Below, piece after piece: positions 37,038-46,572 of a stretch of DNA of 64,000 bases (position 1 is its first letter; every line of letters begins with the position of its first letter). This DNA is from Anaerolineaceae bacterium (GTDB lineage: Bacteria > Chloroflexota > Anaerolineae > Anaerolineales > Anaerolineaceae), in the NCBI GenBank assembly GCA_016841365.1, contig JAENZI010000012.1, forward strand, positions 27,105 through 91,104, written 5' to 3'. The translations under genes were made by a program, and so were the position numbers. Under the pieces are notes generated by a model, which was given only the letters and a program-made list of their open reading frames with translations, was not told the DNA's origin and ran no database searches.

Positions 37038-37538
37038 TTATTCTTTTGCAAGCATGGGGATAATGGATTGCGCCCATTCCCGGATTTGTTCCCAATCACG
37101 GCAGTCTTCTTTAGGTTGAGACTGCATGGATTTTGCAAAAAAGCCGGTTAATTTCTCCGGGTCCATACATCCGCCAAATAAGCCTAAGCTGACCGGTTCT
37201 TTGACCTTGAACATCGGCTTGGCAAAACCTGTGGCTCTTTCGATGCTCTCTGTGGTTTGTTCTTTCATTGTCATGCAGACCAAGAAGAAAGCGACCGGCA
37301 CTTTCCGCAAAGCACGTTTATGTTTTCGCAAAAACCGCTTGGTTTTTCCCAATAATTGGAAGACACGAACTGCTGAACCAACCACAACAGCATCATAGCC
37401 TTCAATTGTTTTAATGGATTCAACTGGCTTTACATCCACGGTTATTCCCTGCTTTTGCATCTCCTCACCGATCGCTTGGGCAACCTCAGCCGTCGACCCT
37501 GCCGCAGTTCCGTACGCAATCAAATACTTCTTTTCCAT
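37038..37538 (-). CDS. Flavodoxin-domain protein
   Basis: A 166-aa protein of the flavodoxin_5 (HemG-like) type. The FMN phosphate loop YGTAAGSTAEVAQAIG is at residues 7-22, and DAVVVGSAVRVFQLL and a late LFGGCMDPEKL (the third FMN loop) follow. It could be a menaquinone-linked protoporphyrinogen oxidase-like or a general electron-transfer flavodoxin; sequence does not decide. The start at 37538 (MEKKYLIAYG) was chosen because GGAAGGAATG precedes it. Confidence 0.82.
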   Translation of the reverse strand: MEKKYLIAYGTAAGSTAEVAQAIGEEMQKQGITVDVKPVESIKTIEGYDAVVVGSAVRVFQLLGKTKRFLRKHKRALRKVPVAFFLVCMTMKEQTTESIERATGFAKPMFKVKEPVSLGLFGGCMDPEKLTGFFAKSMQSQPKEDCRDWEQIREWAQSIIPMLAKE

Positions 37539-37686
37539 GTTAACATTCCTTCCACTATGCATGCTGGACGATTATTCTAAGAAAATAATTCCTTTCTATT
37601 GTATAAGGAAAAGGATCAGATTTTCAAGTCTTAAACACATATCCGCCCGAATGTAAGTCTTCAGGCGGATATTGGGTGAAACTAAG

Positions 37687-39030
37687 TTATGCTTTTTGAA
37701 TGGGCAGGTAGATGTAGAAGACAGACTCGGGTGAGAAGTCTTTGAAGTCCTGATCGTAATATTCAAAGTCGATGGGTGCTGCCAGTTGATATCCTGATTG
37801 GGGCAGCCAGGTTTCGTAGATGTACTCGTAGGTATTGCCCAGGCTGGGCAGGTCACCTTTGTGAGCAAAGACGGCGTAAGTGTATTCAGGCATCTGGCGG
37901 ACGACAAAATCCTCTGGCACCTGGTCAACTTTGCTGACAGGCACCCCAGCCACATATTCGAAGGCGCCTTCCTCGCCAGCATCTTCAGGCGTGGTGCACA
38001 GCCCAATGGCTGCCTCACCGGTTTCATGTGGGATACCACCAATTTCTTCTGCGCGATGGTTAAATTCCCCCCATAGTTCTGAAATTTCCTGGTGTTCATT
38101 TTTCCCAAAGTAGCGTAAACCGACGATGGTAAATGCGGGTCTAGTAATAATTTTTGGTTCCATTTTGTTAACCTCCAAAGGGTAATAGAATTCGATGGCT
38201 TTCATGATTGGACGCTGGACTTCGACCACCTGTATTGACAATGGCTCATCTTGTTTATAGGTGAATTCCCGCCATGGTCCGATCGCTCGAAAGCCATTCA
38301 CCTGGGTCCAATATGCCAATTTGGCATAGGTTTCTGAAAGCGATCCTTGTGAGGCAGATGTGATCATAGATGCTGCTTGATTGACACCAAAGAGTGTGTG
38401 GATGTGAGTCTCGCCGATGACCTCTCGTTTTTCCGTGTTGTTGCGTGCCTGTCTGATGATGGTGCCCACTTCAACATCCAGATCAACCTCTCGATAATCG
38501 TCCTGGTGATAAATGAGCAGGTCTGGCCCAGTAGGTGTGCGCCCCAAGCGTTTGAGTTCCTGGTGAATTTTGCCTATCTGTTCATTTTGCCATCCAGCAA
38601 GGTCGTCCACGCTGGTGAGTGTTTCGCGGATGGTGGCAATCAGCAAGTCGGGCACTTGTTTGACCACCACCGGGCTGGCATTCGGGTTGATTGCATCGCG
38701 TGCGGCTTGAAGACGGTTCTCGAGGCGTAATAAACGGGCTTGCTCGTCATTGATGCGCTTGCGTAATTCTGCGGCTTTGTTCTTCAGCATATTCTGCATG
38801 GCTCGATCCGAAAGATCCAGATCGAGCAATTCTTTGATCTGTTCAAGCGAAAAGTCGAGGTCTTTCAGCGCCAGGATGCGGTTCAGTGTCAGCAACTGCG
38901 AAAGGTTGTAATAGCGGTATCCGTTGAACCGGTCAATATGGGCAGGCTTGAGCAACCCCATCTGGTCATAATGACGCAGCGCTTTGATGCTGATCTGTGC
39001 AATTTTTGAAAACTCGCCGATCTTTAACAT
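37687..39030 (-). CDS. MerR-family transcriptional regulator with two GyrI-like effector domains
   Basis: The N-terminal MerR winged helix (LKIGEFSKIAQISIKALRHYDQMGLLKP) is followed by a dimerisation coiled coil (about 80-115), then a first effector-binding domain (about 125-285). A second GyrI/AraC-like effector domain (about 290-447) begins at MEPKIITRPAFTIVGLRYFG. Usual family members have one such domain and 270-280 aa; this one has 447 and looks like a fusion with a neighbouring effector-domain gene. ATG 39030 has AGGT five bases upstream; GTG 39036 is an alternative. A typical MerR promoter lies 35-70 bases upstream. Confidence 0.88.
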   Translation of the reverse strand: MLKIGEFSKIAQISIKALRHYDQMGLLKPAHIDRFNGYRYYNLSQLLTLNRILALKDLDFSLEQIKELLDLDLSDRAMQNMLKNKAAELRKRINDEQARLLRLENRLQAARDAINPNASPVVVKQVPDLLIATIRETLTSVDDLAGWQNEQIGKIHQELKRLGRTPTGPDLLIYHQDDYREVDLDVEVGTIIRQARNNTEKREVIGETHIHTLFGVNQAASMITSASQGSLSETYAKLAYWTQVNGFRAIGPWREFTYKQDEPLSIQVVEVQRPIMKAIEFYYPLEVNKMEPKIITRPAFTIVGLRYFGKNEHQEISELWGEFNHRAEEIGGIPHETGEAAIGLCTTPEDAGEEGAFEYVAGVPVSKVDQVPEDFVVRQMPEYTYAVFAHKGDLPSLGNTYEYIYETWLPQSGYQLAAPIDFEYYDQDFKDFSPESVFYIYLPIQKA

Positions 39031-39071
39031 GATCACACCTGCAATTTTTGTCGAAGGCCTTCAGTAATGAG

Positions 39072-39102
39072 AGTATACAGTCTCCTCCAAGGGGAGAGTC
39101 AA
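39072..39102 (-). promoter_or_regulatory. MerR-type promoter/operator with 19-bp spacer
   Basis: On the minus strand TTGACT (39097-39102) and TATACT (39072-39077) are separated by exactly 19 bases, the over-long spacing that MerR-family activators correct by bending DNA. The spacer holds an imperfect dyad, with TCTCC and GGAGA as half-sites. It faces the regulator gene itself, so autoregulation is likely. Confidence 0.75.
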
Positions 39103-39239
39103 GGCCTAAAACCAATTGGATTCGGTTTGATTCTATCAGAAAGTGAATTTAATCTAATTTTATATTTACGTAAAATTATGATAAAATCATTATGTCTGTT
39201 AAACATCATCCTTTTTATCTAATCCTATAGGAGGTTCCA

Positions 39240-39554
39240 ATGAAGTGGAAGAATTTTCTCAGCTTTGAGCGCATGATCACACCCGTAATCATCAAGATTT
39301 TGTTCTGGATCGGCCTGGTTGGCAGCGCTATCTCTGGCATTGTTGTGTTCTTTACAATGCTCATCCGCGGTATCAACAACGGTGGTTTTGGTTCAGTGCT
39401 TGGCGGCTTTTTGTTAGGCTTGCTGGCAGGCATTTTGGCGTTTGCCCTGGGCGCGCTTGTAACCCGAATTTATTCCGAACTGCTGATCCTCGCATTCAGG
39501 ATTAATGAGACCTTGACCGATATCAAAGAAATTCTGCAAAACCGGAATCTCTAA
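39240..39554 (+). CDS. DUF4282-like small membrane protein
   Basis: A 104-aa protein beginning KWKNFLSFERMITPVIIKILFWIG, with two membrane helices (about 17-42 and 52-78) and a C-terminal amphipathic helix. It matches the pattern of DUF4282 proteins, whose function is unknown. AGGAGG stands 7 bases upstream. It is divergent from the MerR gene. Confidence 0.75.
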   Translation: MKWKNFLSFERMITPVIIKILFWIGLVGSAISGIVVFFTMLIRGINNGGFGSVLGGFLLGLLAGILAFALGALVTRIYSELLILAFRINETLTDIKEILQNRNL

Positions 39555-39647
39555 GTTAAAAAAATTCCCTTTGCGGGAGAATTGGTCTACAAGATCAGGC
39601 AATCCCCGGAGATTATAGAAATTGGGTTGCCATTATAGAGTAAATTG

Positions 39648-39680
39648 CCCGTCCCCTGATCGTTGGGGGATGGGTCTTTT
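39648..39680 (+). terminator. Rho-independent terminator after the DUF4282 gene
   Basis: CCCGTCCCC and GGGGATGGG pair over 9 bp with one wobble, loop of about 8-9 bases, followed by TCTTTT. Confidence 0.7.
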
Positions 39681-39808
39681 AATGCAGTTTATTTGACCAC
39701 ACAAGCAGTTATATCTTGGAATTCTTATGGAATCCCAATATTGAGATGCAGCAAACTGGCGGCGGAGGGGGAGAAAGCCCTGCGGGTTTTACGGGTATAA
39801 TCTTTTGT

Positions 39809-42607
39809 ATGTCTTCTATTGTCGCTGTAGATATCGAAACAACTGGTTTAAATCTGGATGAGGATGTGATCATCGAGATCGGGGCAGTTAAATTTAATGG
39901 TCACCGGGTAGAGGATACCTGGTCTTCCTTGGTCAACCCCCGACGGCCGATCCCAAGTTTTATTACGCAATTGACCGGCATTACAAACAACATGGTGCGC
40001 AATGCGCCTGTTCTGCTGGATGTGATGGGCGATTTAATCGCTTTTGCAGGCGATGTGCCTGTGGTGGGGCATAACGTCAGCTTTGACCTTTCTTTTTTAC
40101 GCCGGGCAGGTGCATTAAGACAGAATATTGAAATTGACACTTACGAATTGGCCTCGGTGTTAATGCCGACCGCCAGCCGATATAATCTTTCCGCCCTTGC
40201 CCAGCAATTAGGTGTGCTCCTCCCGGCGACACACCGCGCCCTGGATGACGCTAAAGCCACTCATGCTGTTTTTATCGAATTGCTAAAAAAAGCACACGAA
40301 CTGCCGCTGGATCTCTTGGCAGAGATCGTAAGAATGGGAGAACCGCTTGATTGGCAGGGCACCTGGCCGCTGCAGCAGGTTTTACGTCAGCGTGCAAAGG
40401 AACCTGTGCAGGCAAAGAAAGCTTTGGGCGGTGCACACGGACCGTTATTCGAGAAACCCGTTGATGTTGAGGGACAGCAGGTGGGTGCTGAAGTGGGCGG
40501 GACTGGGCTGGATGTGGATGATGTCGCTGCAGTGCTTGATTTGGGTGGCAGATTCGCCGATTATTTTGAGGAATATGAATACCGTCCGCAGCAGGTCGAA
40601 ATGCTGCGCTCGGTTGCCGGCGCCTTGAACAACTCCCAGCATCTGATGGTGGAGGCTGGCACCGGCACAGGGAAATCCCTGGCCTACCTGATCCCGGCGG
40701 CATACTGGGCGTTGAAGAATAACACCCGCGTTGTGATCTCGACCAATACTATAAACTTGCAGGATCAGTTGATCAACAAGGATATCCCCGATCTGCGGGA
40801 TGCACTGGGCATCCCGGTGCGGGCTGCCGTGCTCAAAGGACGGTCGAACTATTTATGCCCGCGCCGCCTGGCAGCCATGCGCCGCCGAAAGCCTGATAGC
40901 ATCGATGAAATGCGCGTTTTGGCTAAAGTGTTGGTATGGATGCTTGAAAGCCGCACCGGTGACCGGACGGAGATCAACCTCAACGGGCCGATTGAACGCA
41001 TGGTTTGGTCACGCCTTTCTGCAGAAGATGAAGGTTGCCGGCTTGAGGTATGCCTGAAACGCACAGGCGGGCGCTGCCCATTTTACCGGGCAAAGATTGC
41101 GGCAGAGAATGCGCATCTTTTAGTCGTCAACCATGCGCTTTTGCTGGCGGATACAGCCACAGGAAACCGCGTGCTGCCGCCATTTGATTACCTGATCGTG
41201 GATGAAGCCCATCACCTCGAATCCGTGACGACCAGTGCGATGTCCTTCAGGGTTCGCGCGAAAGATATTACGAGGTTTATCCGGGAACTGGGAGGGCAAA
41301 AGACTGGAATCCTCGGCAGGTTCATCGATTTATGCGAAGATATGCTGCAGCCAGCTCAAATGGCTGCATTGACCAAACTGGTTGGGAAAGCGACGGATCT
41401 CGCATTTCGCTTTGACAACCAGATGAACCAGTATTACCAGGCGCTGGATGCGTTCTTGAACGAGCAGCGTGAGGGGCGTCCATTGGGCACTTACCCCCAG
41501 CAGGAGCGCATTTTACCTTCAACACGAACCTTACCCATCTGGATTGATGTAGAAATCGCCTGGGAACAGGCGAACGAAACCATGAAAAACCTGATGGAGA
41601 TTCTGCGTGAGCTGCGTGTCCCGATGAGCGAATTGGCTGACCAAAACAACGAGGACGCAGAGGACATGTGGGGCAGCCTTGGCAGTATGGTCTCACGTTT
41701 GGAGGAAATTCAGCATAATGTTGACGGGCTAACCCTAACACCCGATATGAACTCAATTTACTGGGTTGAGATTGAACCTCAATATCTTGAAGTCAATCTG
41801 AACGCAGCACCGCTGCACATTGGCTCGCTGATGGAAAAGAACCTCTGGTATCAAAAGGAATCTGTGATCCTGACATCAGCGACGCTGACTGCGAATGGAG
41901 AGTTTGAGTATCTCAAACGTCGGCTAAATGGGGAGGACGCCGATGAGCTGGTGGTTGGTTCGCCTTTTGACTATCAGACCGCCGCCCTGGTCTATATCGG
42001 GACGGATGTGCCAGAGCCTTCCGATTATAACGGGCATCAACGCGCCGTGGAAGATGCGATCGTGAACACTGCGATGGCTTCTGGCGGCCGAATGCTGGCG
42101 CTGTTTACATCTTATGCCCAATTGCGACGCACCAGCGCCAGGATCTCACCTGTTTTGGCACAGCATGATATCCAGGTGTATGAACAGGGGGAAGGTGCAT
42201 CAGCAAACATGCTGTTGGAAACATTTAAAGAAACCGATCGGGCAGTCTTGCTGGGCACGCGTGCCTTCTGGGAGGGTGTGGATGTGCCCGGTGAAGCGCT
42301 CTCGGTGTTAATGATCGTCAAATTGCCGTTTGATGTGCCATCAGACCCCATTATCTCTGCTAGGTCAGAGACCTTTGAAGACCCATTTTACCAATACGCC
42401 TTGCCAGAAGCGATTTTGCGCTTCAGGCAGGGGTTTGGGCGGTTGATCCGCACGCAGACCGATCGGGGCGTGGTTGCCATCCTGGATAAGCGCGTGCTCA
42501 CCAAGCAATATGGCCGGCTGTTCATCGAGTCACTGCCGCAGTGTGAGTTCAGGCAGGGTTTGCTGGCAGACCTGCCCAGGTTAACGGCGCGCTGGCTGAA
42601 TATCTGA
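39809..42607 (+). CDS. DnaQ-type exonuclease fused to DinG/XPD-type helicase
   Basis: A 932-aa two-domain DNA-processing protein. Residues about 5-165 form a DEDD 3'-5' exonuclease (VAVDIETTGL, VVGHNVSFDLSFL, HRALDDAKAT). From about residue 240 an SF2 helicase of the DinG/XPD family follows, with Walker A EAGTGTGKSLAYLIPA and DEAH box IVDEAHHLES. A four-Cys iron-sulfur region lies between them (YLCP, GCRLEVC, GRCPF), and GTRAFWEGVDVPGEAL and FRQGFGRLIRT are motifs V and VI. This is the layout of Gram-positive-style DinG. Start 39809 was chosen at the domain boundary; a TATAAT ends only 7 bases before it. Confidence 0.9.
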   Translation: MSSIVAVDIETTGLNLDEDVIIEIGAVKFNGHRVEDTWSSLVNPRRPIPSFITQLTGITNNMVRNAPVLLDVMGDLIAFAGDVPVVGHNVSFDLSFLRRAGALRQNIEIDTYELASVLMPTASRYNLSALAQQLGVLLPATHRALDDAKATHAVFIELLKKAHELPLDLLAEIVRMGEPLDWQGTWPLQQVLRQRAKEPVQAKKALGGAHGPLFEKPVDVEGQQVGAEVGGTGLDVDDVAAVLDLGGRFADYFEEYEYRPQQVEMLRSVAGALNNSQHLMVEAGTGTGKSLAYLIPAAYWALKNNTRVVISTNTINLQDQLINKDIPDLRDALGIPVRAAVLKGRSNYLCPRRLAAMRRRKPDSIDEMRVLAKVLVWMLESRTGDRTEINLNGPIERMVWSRLSAEDEGCRLEVCLKRTGGRCPFYRAKIAAENAHLLVVNHALLLADTATGNRVLPPFDYLIVDEAHHLESVTTSAMSFRVRAKDITRFIRELGGQKTGILGRFIDLCEDMLQPAQMAALTKLVGKATDLAFRFDNQMNQYYQALDAFLNEQREGRPLGTYPQQERILPSTRTLPIWIDVEIAWEQANETMKNLMEILRELRVPMSELADQNNEDAEDMWGSLGSMVSRLEEIQHNVDGLTLTPDMNSIYWVEIEPQYLEVNLNAAPLHIGSLMEKNLWYQKESVILTSATLTANGEFEYLKRRLNGEDADELVVGSPFDYQTAALVYIGTDVPEPSDYNGHQRAVEDAIVNTAMASGGRMLALFTSYAQLRRTSARISPVLAQHDIQVYEQGEGASANMLLETFKETDRAVLLGTRAFWEGVDVPGEALSVLMIVKLPFDVPSDPIISARSETFEDPFYQYALPEAILRFRQGFGRLIRTQTDRGVVAILDKRVLTKQYGRLFIESLPQCEFRQGLLADLPRLTARWLNI

Positions 42608-42660
42608 TTTTTTTGAGAATTTATACTTTGTTGGGGGGGGGTGACCGATGTAGCGATAGG

Positions 42661-43254
42661 TCAGGGGCGCAGATGCCCTTGCTCAACTGCGTCATCGATC
42701 ATTTTTTCTGCTTTTTCCCATAACGCCGAGGAACCATCTTGAATGATATGAGTAATGTGCCGCACCTGTTTGGCGGAAACATCATATGGCGCCCATGAAA
42801 AACCGTTGTTGCGTGTGTTGCTATAGAGCGGCAAGAAACGGTCAATGGCTTTGGCGAATTTAGCCTCAGGCGTTTGCCTGGCTTCAAATTCATCCCATAA
42901 GGCTCTTAAAGGCTGGGCTTGATCGGCTGGCAGATGGCTGAACACCAGGTCTGCGGCTCGCAGTTCGGCTTCATCCTGCAGGGTGACCTTTTCGGCATCA
43001 TACACAAAGGTGTCACCGGCCTCAATTTCGATCAGGTCGTGCACCAGCAGCATGCGGACCACTTTATCGATCTCAACCGGGAAGTTTGCATAAGGCGCAA
43101 GGATCAGCGCACTGAGCGCAGCATGCCAGGAGTGTTCGGCCGTGTTTTCTGCCCTCGAATTGTCGTGGAGTCCATTCTTGCGGATGACAGATTTCAGCCG
43201 GTCGATATAAGCGACAAAGTTGAGGGCGTCGTCGAGCAGGTTTTTATCAATCAT
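42661..43254 (-). CDS. HD-domain phosphohydrolase, YfbR/5'-deoxynucleotidase-like
   Basis: A 197-aa protein of the HD_3 group. Metal-binding residues are in AENTAEHSWHAA (His), LLVHDLIEIEAGD (His-Asp pair) and the later KAIDRFLPL (Asp). Family members dephosphorylate deoxynucleoside monophosphates, among other phosphates. It is preceded on the same strand by the DUF1622 gene 25 bases away and is convergent with the helicase gene. Confidence 0.85.
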   Translation of the reverse strand: MIDKNLLDDALNFVAYIDRLKSVIRKNGLHDNSRAENTAEHSWHAALSALILAPYANFPVEIDKVVRMLLVHDLIEIEAGDTFVYDAEKVTLQDEAELRAADLVFSHLPADQAQPLRALWDEFEARQTPEAKFAKAIDRFLPLYSNTRNNGFSWAPYDVSAKQVRHITHIIQDGSSALWEKAEKMIDDAVEQGHLRP

Positions 43255-43279
43255 GGTGTAGTCTGGTCAGATCAGTGCG

Positions 43280-43798
43280 TTATTCTTCTGCAGGCGGGAC
43301 GAAGTCGCCAGGTCCGCAAAATTCAGCTGAAGAACGGATTTCTCGTTCAAGGAAATAGTTCAATAGAATACGCAGCAGGACGATGGCAAACAGGATGATC
43401 ACATCGCCTGTAGAGGGGGACACTGCCAGGCGCAAAATATCACTCCCCATAGCAAACTCCAGGCCAAGGTTGAGCATGTGCCCCAAGCGCAGTCGAATCC
43501 GCTCAGTAGAATCGATCTGTTTGGTCATAGGTTCCAGCAGATGAGCAATATAACTGATGGTCGCCCGGATAACGGCGGATCCGATCACGAGGGCTGCCGC
43601 CGCTTCTGCCGCGATGATCAAATAGCCTGCAACGGTGTTCAACCATTCTTCTTGAGGGATGATTGGTTGTAATTCATCTGATGGTCTGTCTGCCACTATG
43701 GTGAGCAAAGCGACTAACCCTGCAATGATAGCAACTGGCAGAATAAAGCTTAACCAGTGCTCTTGTTTGTGGGTGCCATTGGATGATTGGTCTGTCAT
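43280..43798 (-). CDS. DUF1622 membrane protein
   Basis: A 172-aa protein with helices at about residues 17-36, 53-82, 105-125 and 130-150. The conserved core RIRLRLGHMLNLGLEFAMGSDILRLAV followed by a hydrophobic stretch and NYFLEREI is typical of DUF1622. Function unknown. Its partner in the operon is the HD hydrolase. Confidence 0.8.
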   Translation of the reverse strand: MTDQSSNGTHKQEHWLSFILPVAIIAGLVALLTIVADRPSDELQPIIPQEEWLNTVAGYLIIAAEAAAALVIGSAVIRATISYIAHLLEPMTKQIDSTERIRLRLGHMLNLGLEFAMGSDILRLAVSPSTGDVIILFAIVLLRILLNYFLEREIRSSAEFCGPGDFVPPAEE

Positions 43799-43880
43799 AA
43801 AAAGCCTTTCGCTACTGATAATTTCAAAAATAATTATGCATTATTCTAACGAATAAGACAAGTATTGTAAACAATTATTA

Positions 43881-43919
43881 ATGGTGATTGGTGAATGGTG
43901 ATTGGTGATTAGTGATTAG
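43881..43919 (+). repeat. Short degenerate GTGATT(G/A) repeat
   Basis: Five or six imperfect 7-8-base units built on GGTGATTGGTGAATGGTGAT; a shorter copy of the same word occurs at 54038-54053. It sits between the DUF1622 gene and the N-ATPase operon end. Confidence 0.6.
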
Positions 43920-43981
43920 AAAATGGGTTGAGGAGAAAATCCAATATTTATGACTGCTCAATAGATATTCAATTAATCCAA

Positions 43982-44887
43982 CTAATAACGTTTAGGGGTC
44001 TTTTTTCTATCCCGCAGATTGCTTTGCACTTCGAGTACATCCTGTGTGATCTTTTCCTGGCGGATGGTGTGGTATTTGATCTCCAGGTCAGACATTCTTT
44101 GGTCCAGGTTACTGATGGCCGAATCCATGGTTTGCAGGCGGGCGCTATGCTCGCTGATCGTGGATTCAATAAATGCGAGATACAGCCTGGCGGCGAGGTG
44201 CTCCCACAGCAAGAAGGTCTTAAGTTCCTCAGCATTGCTGTAAACCGTCAAATCTTCCGGAACGGTGATCGATGAAGGCTTGATTTCTGAGAGTTTTGGC
44301 GGCAGGATTTGAACGGATTTCGGGGTGTAAGAGCCGAAGTAATTGAATCGATTGAAGAGGATGTTCAGTTCATCAATGGTGCCAGTTTCATAAAACGCCC
44401 TGATGTGTGCGATCGCTTTGCGGATGTTGACGAAAGAGACCACCTGTGCCGTTGGGATTCTCTCTGAAAAGAAGATCTCATAGCCGGCATTTTCAAACAA
44501 TCTTTCACCGTAACCGCCAAGAGAAATGATCTTGACCGATTTATTTTTTCGATCAAGGATTTCGGTGACCTGGATGGCTTTGCCGATCAGTCCTGTGTTG
44601 AAGTTTCCGCACAGACCGCGATCAGAAGTGAGGGTGATCAGGCCAACGATCTTTTTCCCCTTGTTTTCGAATCTTTCGTGGGCAATTTTCTCTGGCAGCG
44701 TTGCGCCTGTTTTGGCAAAGACGGTGCCCAATTGCGCATCAATATTTCTTGTATAAGATTGCGCAATTTCAAGGTGCTTTTTTGCCCTGCGCCAGCGGAT
44801 GGCAGACATCGCCCGGATGGAACGCAAAAGATGCTTGATATCCTCCATCCCCTGCAGGCGGGTCTGAATATCCTTGATCGATTCCAT
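43982..44887 (-). CDS. atpG: N-type F-ATPase gamma subunit
   Basis: Central rotor shaft of the F1 part, 301 aa. It starts with [39 protein letters not shown] and has the conserved LTSDRGLCGNFN near residue 85 and a C-terminal helix DSAISNLDQRMSDLEIKYHTIRQEKITQD. Last gene of the operon; its start overlaps the alpha-subunit stop. Divergence from ordinary AtpG is as expected for the alternate (N-type) family. Confidence 0.9.
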   Translation of the reverse strand: MESIKDIQTRLQGMEDIKHLLRSIRAMSAIRWRRAKKHLEIAQSYTRNIDAQLGTVFAKTGATLPEKIAHERFENKGKKIVGLITLTSDRGLCGNFNTGLIGKAIQVTEILDRKNKSVKIISLGGYGERLFENAGYEIFFSERIPTAQVVSFVNIRKAIAHIRAFYETGTIDELNILFNRFNYFGSYTPKSVQILPPKLSEIKPSSITVPEDLTVYSNAEELKTFLLWEHLAARLYLAFIESTISEHSARLQTMDSAISNLDQRMSDLEIKYHTIRQEKITQDVLEVQSNLRDRKKTPKRY

Positions 44888-46572
44888 CAGATCTCCATTT
44901 CCTCTTCTTCTTTGAGGAAACCTGTTTCATACAAACGATTAATGAAATTCTCGAGCGACTTTCTTAGCTCGTCTTCCAATTCTGCGTGCCAGTGGCCTGC
45001 TGAGAATTCGGCGAGCAGTCCGCCATGGGTTTGCTGGAGGTGCCTGATGAACAGGCTCTCAAACTCGGGGATCTGATTGACAGGTACCTGGTCAAGATAC
45101 CCTTCTGTGGCAGCATAGATCACTGCCACCTGGTGGGCGACAGGCAGAGGTTGGAATTGGGGCTGGGTGAGGATCGTGCGGATCTTTTCGCCCCGATCTA
45201 ATTGGTGCCTGGTTTCCATGTCCAGTTCCGTGCCAAACCTGGCGAACACGCGCAGTTCAAGGTATTGAGCAACATCCAGCGAAAGGTCTTTTGAGACTGC
45301 CCGCATAGCGTCATTTTGAGCTGAACCGCCCACACGTGAGACCGATAGACCAATATCGATGGCAGGTAAGATGCCTTCGTCAAACAGATTGGTGCTGAGA
45401 TAAATCTGTCCATCGGTGATGGATATCAGGTTGGTCGGGATGTAAGCGGAAATATTACCCGCCTGGGTTTCAACGATCGGGAGCGCGGTCATGCTGCCGC
45501 CGCCCTTTTCAGTTGAGAGATTGGCAGAGCGTTCTAACAGCCTGGAATGGAGATAGAAAATGTCACCAGGGTAAGCCTCACGGCCTGCAGGCCGTTCCAG
45601 GAGCAATGAAAGTTGACGATAAGCAATGGCGTGTTTGGAGAGGTCATCATAAATGACCAGCGCATCCTGCCCAGAGTACATGAATTCTTCCGCCATGGCG
45701 CACCCGGCATAAGGCGCCAGGTAGATCAGTGATGGGGAGTCTTCCGCACTGGCTGAGATGACGGTCGTGTAGTCCATTGCGCCATGTTCGCGGAAGGTTT
45801 CAACGATTTGGGCGACGGTGGACATCTTTTGACCGATGCAGACATAAATGCAATAGACATTCTGGTTTTTTTGGTTGATCACAGTGTCTATGGCAATTGC
45901 GGATTTACCCGTTTGCCGGTCACCGATGATCAATTCTCGCTGTCCCTTGCCGAGCGGGATGATTGAATCAATGGCTTTGATGCCCGTTTGGAGGGGGGTA
46001 TCGATTGGGGAGCGATGAATGAACCCTAATGCAGGGAATTCGATAGGGCGGTAATCCTTGGTTTCTATGGGGCCTAAGCCGTCAATTGGCTGCCCGAGGG
46101 CATTCACGACCCTGCCAAGTAGTTCTTTGCCGACCGGCACATCCACCACCCTGCCGGTTTCTCGAACAATATCGCCTGCCTGGATATTTTCCCCGGAGCC
46201 TAAAATCACACACCCAACGGTATATTCGTGTAAATCCATCGCCAGACCATAGGTGCCATCGGGGAACACGACCAGTTCGTTTTCCATGACCCCTTTCAAG
46301 CCTGAGATGATTGCTACGCCGTCGCCAACCTGTTTGACTGTGCCGATGTTTTCAGTGACCAATTGGTAACCGATTTGCTCGGTGGAATTTTCAAGCGCCT
46401 GCCTGTGTTTGGCGGTCTTTGATTCAAATTGATTTCCCAGTTTGGATAGATCCTGCTGTTTTCTATTGATGAATAGTGAAAACTCATTGAGCAGGTCTTC
46501 TGAGCGACGCGGTGACTCGCCTTGCTCATCATCCGGATGTTGGGGGGTGTTTATAATATGATCGTTGTTCAT
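44887..46572 (-). CDS. atpA: N-type F-ATPase alpha subunit
   Basis: Non-catalytic nucleotide-binding subunit of F1, 561 aa, about 50 longer than standard because of an N-terminal extension of roughly 35 polar residues. Walker [15 protein letters not shown] and the upstream [25 protein letters not shown] are clear. The alpha signature [17 protein letters not shown] is near residue 400. It overlaps atpF by 4 bases and abuts atpG. The order atpF-A-G without an atpH gene is specific to the N-ATPase arrangement. Confidence 0.95.
   Translation of the reverse strand: MNNDHIINTPQHPDDEQGESPRRSEDLLNEFSLFINRKQQDLSKLGNQFESKTAKHRQALENSTEQIGYQLVTENIGTVKQVGDGVAIISGLKGVMENELVVFPDGTYGLAMDLHEYTVGCVILGSGENIQAGDIVRETGRVVDVPVGKELLGRVVNALGQPIDGLGPIETKDYRPIEFPALGFIHRSPIDTPLQTGIKAIDSIIPLGKGQRELIIGDRQTGKSAIAIDTVINQKNQNVYCIYVCIGQKMSTVAQIVETFREHGAMDYTTVISASAEDSPSLIYLAPYAGCAMAEEFMYSGQDALVIYDDLSKHAIAYRQLSLLLERPAGREAYPGDIFYLHSRLLERSANLSTEKGGGSMTALPIVETQAGNISAYIPTNLISITDGQIYLSTNLFDEGILPAIDIGLSVSRVGGSAQNDAMRAVSKDLSLDVAQYLELRVFARFGTELDMETRHQLDRGEKIRTILTQPQFQPLPVAHQVAVIYAATEGYLDQVPVNQIPEFESLFIRHLQQTHGGLLAEFSAGHWHAELEDELRKSLENFINRLYETGFLKEEEEMEI

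Noticed and set aside
42632..42642. G run after dinG as a regulatory element
   Set aside because: A bare homopolymer between convergent genes; no supporting structure, possibly a sequencing-sensitive spot.
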